A DNA stretch of 64,000 nt from contig MNCI01017705.1 of NCBI GenBank assembly GCA_015680685.1, positions 150,124 through 214,123 of the forward strand. Reading direction: 5' to 3'. This DNA comes from Gnetum montanum. Its lineage: Eukaryota; Streptophyta; Gnetopsida; Gnetales; Gnetaceae. Numbering within the stretch: position 1 is the stretch's first letter; every line of letters begins with the position of its first letter. Below the pieces are notes generated by a model, which had not been told where the DNA came from, made no database searches, and was given only the letters and a program-made list of their open reading frames with translations. This document shows positions 58,166-64,000 of this stretch, piece after piece. The translations under genes and the position numbers were made by a program.

Positions 58166-59565
58166 CCCTTTGAAAATAGGGTACTTGGAAAAATTGATGC
58201 AGTTTTGAATTTCCAAGGTCAAAAATGAAAAATTTAAGATTAATTTGAAAGATCTAGGATAACATTGAAGAGACATAAAGGCACTAGAAGTGTAATGAAG
58301 TGGAATTTTACAATGAAGTTTGTGAATAAGGTAAGGAAAAAGGACATGTAGTGGTGCATAGGAACATTTGAATTAAAGTGGTGATAAAAGAAAAGATAAT
58401 TGTAGCAATGCAATACTTGGAGGGTGTAAGATGATGTGGTGATGTGCAAAGAGTGCAAATTACAAAAGTTATGCAAGTGGGTCCTCCCCAAAGCAGGTTC
58501 CTACATATCATGCCTTTATGTAACCACACCTAAAGATGTTCATAGGCACTAAAAGGGTTAAATGCAATCCACACCAGTGCAACAAAACACACACATGTAG
58601 ATATCATTGTGATGAGGTATGAGGTCTATGCCACACAAAATACAAGTTAGAAATACTTAGACAATGAGGTGGAACAAATCGTAGAAGGGATTACAGAGAT
58701 CGGGATGTGAGATAATTGACCATGGGCACAATGGATCTTGAGTGTAGGGCATGATTAATGTGTCATTAGCCTGTTGCTTCAAAATCAAGACCAAGTCCAT
58801 GCCTATGATCAGTGACATCGCATTGTTTTATCCAATGATGGACAACCATAAGAGCACCATGACAGTAAGGCTTACAATCACTTGGCATTTTGTCCAAGAG
58901 AGGAGTGATTTTGAATTTCTTTGTGGCACATTCTTCTTTGGTCTTTTCTTTGATGTTTTCTTTTCTTTTCTTCTTCTAGCCGCTTTGGCACTTTGTCCTT
59001 TCCAATAGTGAACTAGAGAAGCTGCCAACCTTCAGGCATGGGTGTATGTCTTTCTAGTGGGACCCCCATAACAACATTGAGTTTCTTTATTAAGTTCCTT
59101 TATTACTCTTACTTCCATTTTTCATTAGATCTACAAGGACCTTAGTACAACTAGGCTGCATGATAGCACCTACAGATGTCATCAAAGAGAATCCACAAGT
59201 TCCCTTGATGTCACACCCTGACCATTCATTCTTAGTCCATCATTTTTTGCTCTAGACATAATGAGCACAAATTTACTTTAATTTTTAATGATGAAAAGAA
59301 TATCATCATACCTAGAGTAGAACCTCTTATTAATAAAAATGGGTGGGTGGATGTTGTGGGCTCACTGTCCAAATAATTAGTTACCTGAGACTTGACAGCA
59401 TAGAAAAACACCTCAACCGACAAGTTACATGAGTATTTTATTCACTAATAAAATTACCCTTAAAAAAATAAAACAACAAATTGGAAATGAAAAAATGGAA
59501 AACAAAAAATTGTAAAATCAAAGAAAAGGAAAAACATTTACTAATTCTACTTGTTAGAATGGAGG
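58166..59565 (-). other. RE5 3' noncoding region
   Basis: No supported gene. Shared blocks with RE1-RE3: GTGGGTCCTCCCCAAAGCAG (58478, plus view), GCATGGGTGTATGTCTTTCT (about 59036) and TTCCCTTGATGTCACACCC (about 59200). The A-rich part near 59460-59540 is the complement of the T-rich stretch that follows the internal polypurine-like tract. Confidence 0.6.
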
Positions 59566-59576
59566 ATATCCCCCAT
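59566..59576 (-). other. RE5 internal polypurine-like tract
   Basis: The minus strand reads ATGGGGGATATCC just after the gag tail. Fourth copy of the motif at this map position. Confidence 0.5.
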
Positions 59577-61882
59577 AATTAAACTTTTGAGCATGGCTAG
59601 AATTAATAAATGGAAAATGTGGATCCATGCATGTGGAAAATATTGGAGTCTGGTCATATCCAAACCATTGGATGTCTTTTGATGTGGTGGCTGGAATGTA
59701 CCCAACTTGGGGATGCACACACTTGATTAAAGTTGGCATAGTGGAAAAAATTATAAGATGTAGTCATGTGATAAGGAGTTGATCCACTATGGCACCCGTG
59801 ATCGTAAGATGGTATGTAAGGATCAATATGTCTCCCTACATGGTTATATTCATTGGGCCGCATGGTTGTTGGAGTGTTGGTTGGTGGCCTTGATAAGGTA
59901 ATAGGAGGCATTGAGTTTGAGGAACAAGATGCATCATAGCACTAGATTTGTGCTAAGTTGGTGGATGTAGTAGTTTCAGAACCATGCTATCTCTTTCTGT
60001 GGTCATGCCTAAAGAAATTATGCTTCCAACATTGTGGAGGACCTCCACTGCTATTGATAATAGTAGCACAAGTAACGTTTGTGGGTTGGTGCTGTGGTGC
60101 CAAACCTTCTAGCACAACTAGTGGTGATGTAGAAGGAGGTGAATGATGAGAATATGGAGAGCGAGAAGACATGCAATGAACATGAGGTGGTGATCTTGTT
60201 GGAGAGGACATGGGTCGATAGTACTTAGGAGAATGATAACGATGTGCTGAAATAGAGGATGTTGACACAGTTGGGGAAACAGGATGCTGAACATAATAAG
60301 TGCTTGAGTTCGGATGGTATGAAGGGTATGACCAGTTTGACGGTAGCCTCTCCAATGACTGGGGTTTTTGCCACTATGGTTGAACATGGTATTTCTGTAT
60401 GAAATCTAGATGTAACATTCCTTCCCAATGCTCATGTAAATGTAACAAGATTGGGCATTGGCCTTTGGGGTGATCGTATAGACAAATGTCACATTGATAT
60501 AAGTGCTTTTCAGTTGAGCTCTTATCCCTATTTTCTTCAACCCTTCTTTCCAATTGTCGAGTGGTGTTAGGTCCTGTTTCTAGGTTGGGCATGGTCCCAC
60601 CTCTAATAATGTTGGCATATTCTCCACATTTTTCATGTATCCATTCTGTCATCTTATTGATCTTTGCCTTAATTTCATCTAGTGATTGTAGTATTGGCAA
60701 AAATGATTCCACCTTGTTGGGGTGAGTTGATTTATCCTCTTCATGATCATGGACCTTTGCTATTCTGAGATTTTGGTCCTATTAAGAGCTTTCAACATTC
60801 TCCCATTTAGCTATTTCTCCTTCCTCTTTTGCTACCCACTTGATAAGATCTTGGAATTGGTGGGTTCGTAGCCCATATAGTTGACTTGGGGCATACATCC
60901 CTAGGGTCTCCCTTGTTTCATTACAAAGCCCATCCATGATGTGATACATTAGCCTTTCCTCAGAGAACCCATGGCCTGGGCAATTGTTTAACAATGAATA
61001 GTATCTTTCTAAGGTCATGTCCAAGGGTTCATGTCACCCTTGTTTTCACTTTTAGATTTGTCTCCTCAAGGCTAACACTCTTGCATAGGTTTGATATCTT
61101 TCAATTAAGAGTTCTACCATTGTCGCCCAATTGAGAAGTGATTTTGGCTTTAAGGACCTGTACCATATTTTTTCTTGGTCAATGAGTGTCATAGGAAAGA
61201 GCTTAAGTTTTTTCCACCCATTATCAATATTGTTCCATACACAAGCATCATGGAAGGCTTGTAAATGTTTTTGTAGATCTAAATCATAGCCTTCTGGAAA
61301 CTTGGGAAAGTTATTTAAATCAAGCCTGGGTAGACGACTTTTCTTGCAATGCGTGCGAGATATTTGAACAGCCTCTTGTATATGCATTAGACTCTTAGTG
61401 GCTAGCAGGGGTTCATCGTCACTAGGTAGGTTATGAATTTGTAAGTTGGGATGATGTTGTCTTCATTCATGTGGGTGTTCTTGACTTTGCTAGTGGGCTC
61501 GATTTTTATTTCTACGCTGATCCCTTGAGAGATGGTTATTTGTGTCACAACCTGACATCGAAGGACTAGAGGAAGATAAAGAACTATAATACTTGTAATG
61601 ACTTTTGTAAGTCTTCCAATCATCCTTGGATAAATTTCTATTAACCATTAAGAAGGTCCTAGGCCTTACGGGCCCCCTCGTTCTATGGGATGTCCCATCC
61701 TCACTAGAGGTATCAAAGTTAGATGACAAGAGTCCTTAAGTACCACTAGGGTGTTCATGAACATAGAAAACTCATGCATAAGATTGAGTACTACAAACTT
61801 TCTCTTCATCATAAATTTCATTAGTTCTCTAATGAATTGCCTCACTAGTTGTTGCATTATCATAATATTGTGAGAGAGACAT
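59577..61882 (-). pseudogene. RE5 gag
   Basis: Start ATG at 61882 (MSLSQYYDNATT). Mostly one frame with about eight stops. Order: serine-rich N-terminal part (61729-61490, SSLSSSSPSMSG), capsid-like core (61387-60782: LDLNNFPKFPEGYDLDLQKHL, LKLFPMTLIDQE, ERYQTYARV, HIMDGLCNETRETLGMYA), zinc-knuckle-like C-x2-C-x3-H-x4-C (CDICLYDHPKGQC, about 60470-60510), and a long Pro/Ser/His/Tyr-rich tail (60355-59577). No protease follows. Confidence 0.85.
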
Positions 61883-61993
61883 TGTTGTGAATTGTGTGCG
61901 AATTAGTTGCAATTACTTTCTTTCTAAAAGATATATCATTAATGTGTTGTTACAGTGATCTTGGATGATGTAAATATTCTAAATAACTATCAC

Positions 61994-62013
61994 CATCCTC
62001 GACAACAGCGCCA
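61994..62013 (-). other. RE5 primer binding site (tRNA-Asp type)
   Basis: The minus strand reads TGGCGCTGTTGTCGAGGATG one base inside the LTR. It is close to the tRNA-Asp site TGGCGCCGTTGCCGGGGA, with mainly C-to-T type changes. Confidence 0.8.
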
Positions 62014-62014
62014 A

Positions 62015-63204
62015 TGATGAGTGGCTAGGTACCCCTACACTCAACCATATGAATATGAGCGTGTACGCACGATCTGGTCAAACTCTGTAGACAGACTAGT
62101 TGTGGTATCTAGATAGTCACACGTTAATCACAGTTCATTGTCTTCCCACCTGGACTAGTATTTTCTTTATCACGTATGGTTTAGTCTAGAGTGAGGTGAA
62201 TGATGGGATCCTAAACTAATGCTACTCCTAGAGACGATGGGGAATAATCTTAATTATGCTAATGGACAATGGAAAATGAAATCTATGTTATTCTAAGTGT
62301 GATGAGCATCTGTCCTTAATCATCCATATGCATCTTGGACCTTGTGTACTACTTCTTGGATTACCAAGTGCACATTACTTGAGCATTCCTAAATACGCTA
62401 CTGGGTTATCAAGTAGTTACACTTAAATGTTTGTGATTAAGTCATACTCATTCCATGTTAATCAACAGGAAATGTAAATGAAATAAAGGAAATATGAACT
62501 AAAAAGACAACAATAAACAATTAACAATTAAAGTAATTAAAAGCTAAGTGAATGCTGCAATGATGGAGTAATCTTGATCTTTATTGTCGATCATGTGTGT
62601 GTCCAAGTACGTCACACTTGAACAAAGTTTTCATACAATTACAATCATCACACTACGAGCATGCACTTGGAAAGGAACTAAAAATTAACTAAAAACTAAC
62701 AAAAAGACTCTACCCTTAGACTTACCAACTGCTTCCTTTTTTGTGCGCCCAAATGTTGTATTTCCAAAATCAACATTGCCTATTTTAGAATATAATGTTT
62801 TTTGATTACTAATGTTTGGATTTTATCTTTTAATTTTGCTATGGATAACTAAGACATGGTTTCCTTTTCATGAAACAGGTTGCGAGTCCACATCATCCAT
62901 CCATCCACAAACTCTATAGTGTTCCTTATTTTGGAAATATGAGGTCCCTTCTTTTTCCAATGTATAGCATCAAATCAACTTCATTCCTAGTGCTACCATT
63001 TCTAACAAAAGAGCTAAATAGATGACACCAAATCATAGGGTTGAATTGCAAAGGTAAGTAGAGAAGTTAACTAGAAATGGCTTTATGAGTAAATTTATTT
63101 CACCTTTCACAATATCGTGTATTCGATATCATTATCTAGGCTATGATATCGCATACCTGATATCGAGGATTCGATATTGGGGCCTGGCAAACCACAATTC
63201 ATCA
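62015..63204 (-). repeat. RE5 5' LTR carrying a foreign insert
   Basis: 1190 bases, TGATGAGTGGCTAGG to CACAATTCATCA. It matches the 3' LTR except that 62764-63110 replaces about 22 bases between the TATA region and the GATATC region. The insert lies within U3. Confidence 0.9.
62764..63110 (+). repeat. Insert of family 3' noncoding DNA inside the RE5 5' LTR
   Basis: Much of this segment matches, in plus orientation, the RE3 3' noncoding region at about 30445-30590 (shared GGATAACTAAGACATGGTTT-type and CCACAAACTCTATAGT-type blocks). It is therefore opposite to RE5's own orientation and separates U3 elements from the TATA box. Confidence 0.7.
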
Positions 63205-63665
63205 ATTAGTATGTTATGTTTGAAGTGGTTGTACTCATGTTGCTATAGAATAAAATGTAAAGTTCCTAAGTGTAGGAAAGTAAAGTGCAAGTAAAGTAAA
63301 ATGCTTGAAAGTAAACTAAATACTAATCCAAGTGCTATAATGGAAGGAATAAATCATGATTTTATTATCATCATTTAAAAGAGTCCAAGGACATCTTACA
63401 CTTAAAATAAAATTCCATATAGTTAATTCAATCCACACTGTAGGCACTTAGAGGAAAATTTGGCTAAATCCTATGGAGAGAAACTGTAAGAGCTTTCTTA
63501 CACTACTAATAAAATGATATCTAAATGTGGATGATGTGTCCATTTATATAGGCTTTGTGCTACAAAGTTTCATTGCATATGTGCCAACACATCCAAGGAT
63601 GCATCAATAGTTATGTGTTGATGAGGATGTATCAATGCATCTACAAGACATATGACATTTTATCA
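63205..63665 (-). repeat. RE6 3' LTR, right part (U3)
   Basis: Continues the LTR split by RE5 and ends ...CATTTTATCA at 63665 before TACCCCCATGAC. The minus-strand TATA box TATATAAATGG lies near 63552-63542. The U3 lacks GATATC but has palindromic GATGCAT and TGCATC motifs (63595-63645). Confidence 0.65.
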
Positions 63666-64000
63666 TACCCCCATGACTAACTAAAAACTTTTTCTCAAGT
63701 TATAAAATTTGAATAAAATTATTTACAAATTTAGGAAAGTATGGGACTCACAAAAAGACTCAACTCTGAGTACTGCATTACAAAAGAATTTGTACAATAT
63801 ATAAAAAGAATTATTGACTTAGTATAGAATTAGTAGCCACTGGTTGGATGGTGATGGAGTGAGATGAAGTCTTCACACCATGCCTAAAGGTGAAGGCTCC
63901 TTCATCACATCCCATTCCTACTAGTGGTTGAGACTACCCTACTACTATTGCTGGTATTCCCAAGAATTTGGAAGCATCCAAGAATACCTTCATTTGCTCC
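63666..64000 (-). mobile_element. RE6 internal 3' end, runs off the window
   Basis: The terminal polypurine tract GTCATGGGGGTA (63666-63677, minus strand) is followed upstream by internal sequence to the window edge. No coding sequence recognised. A CCATGCCTAAAGGTGAAGG block (about 63880) resembles the family's 3' noncoding region. Confidence 0.65.

Larger units (their letters stand above)
53737..63204 (-). mobile_element. RE5: Athila-like element with gag and 3' ORF, pol deleted
   Basis: Complete insertion with target duplication ATTAG (53732-53736 and 63205-63209). In element order: 5' LTR (63204-62015), primer site, gag, internal polypurine-like tract, 3' noncoding region, candidate internal promoter, leader intron, 3' ORF, polypurine tract, 3' LTR (54601-53737). 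Protease and polymerase are absent: the gag tail runs to the internal polypurine-like tract. It retains the best copy of the 3' ORF in the window. Confidence 0.92.

Overview
This is nuclear DNA from a large, repeat-rich seed-plant genome. The evidence is split genes with plant-type introns, plant-only gene families, Ty3/gypsy retrotransposons of the Athila and Tat types, and tRNA-derived SINEs. A gymnosperm would fit the density of old, decayed elements, but the sequence does not prove it. I found no bacterial genes, operons, CRISPR arrays, rRNA genes or intact tRNA genes.

Layout. Six retrotransposon loci fill most of the window; RE1 to RE6 are my labels. RE1 (+, 1-4056 and 11330-15598) is the 3' part of an Athila-like element. 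It is split by RE2 (-, 4057-11324, target duplication ACTAT). A WAT1/EamA-type transporter gene with seven exons and two in-frame stops lies at 17800-21116. RE3 (+, 23170-32908) keeps recognisable gag, protease, RT, RNase H and integrase, all decayed. Old LTR pieces and SINEs follow (33600-36333). RE4 (-, 36334-45136, target duplication CAATG) is a Tat-like element with gag and protease but no polymerase. A DUF247 gene at 48110-50161 has its 5' end lost in a 451-base gap. RE5 (-, 53737-63204, target duplication ATTAG) carries gag and a long 3' ORF but no polymerase. It sits inside the LTR of an older element, RE6, which runs off the right edge.

How the parts relate. RE1, RE2, RE3 and RE5 belong to one family. 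They share TGATGA...TCATCA LTR ends, GATATC-rich U3 regions, and a polypurine-like tract between the coding part and a long conserved 3' noncoding region. The three that retain a 5' LTR also share primer sites matching tRNA-Asp. RE6 shares the LTR ends and terminal polypurine tract. The most unusual system is in RE1 and RE5. Downstream of the pol position, both keep a candidate internal promoter (GATATC palindromes plus TATATATA), a leader intron with matching splice sites (AAGG/GTAAG...TTGTAG), and a gene that starts MAPKRG and ends MEEPP.P.TT. Its product, about 930 residues in RE5, has a globular N-terminal part and a long coiled coil.

Only two host genes are supported. Most other open frames are fragments of retroelements or chance frames. 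Several isolated single N characters look like assembly scars and affect local interpretation, including exon 3 of the transporter.
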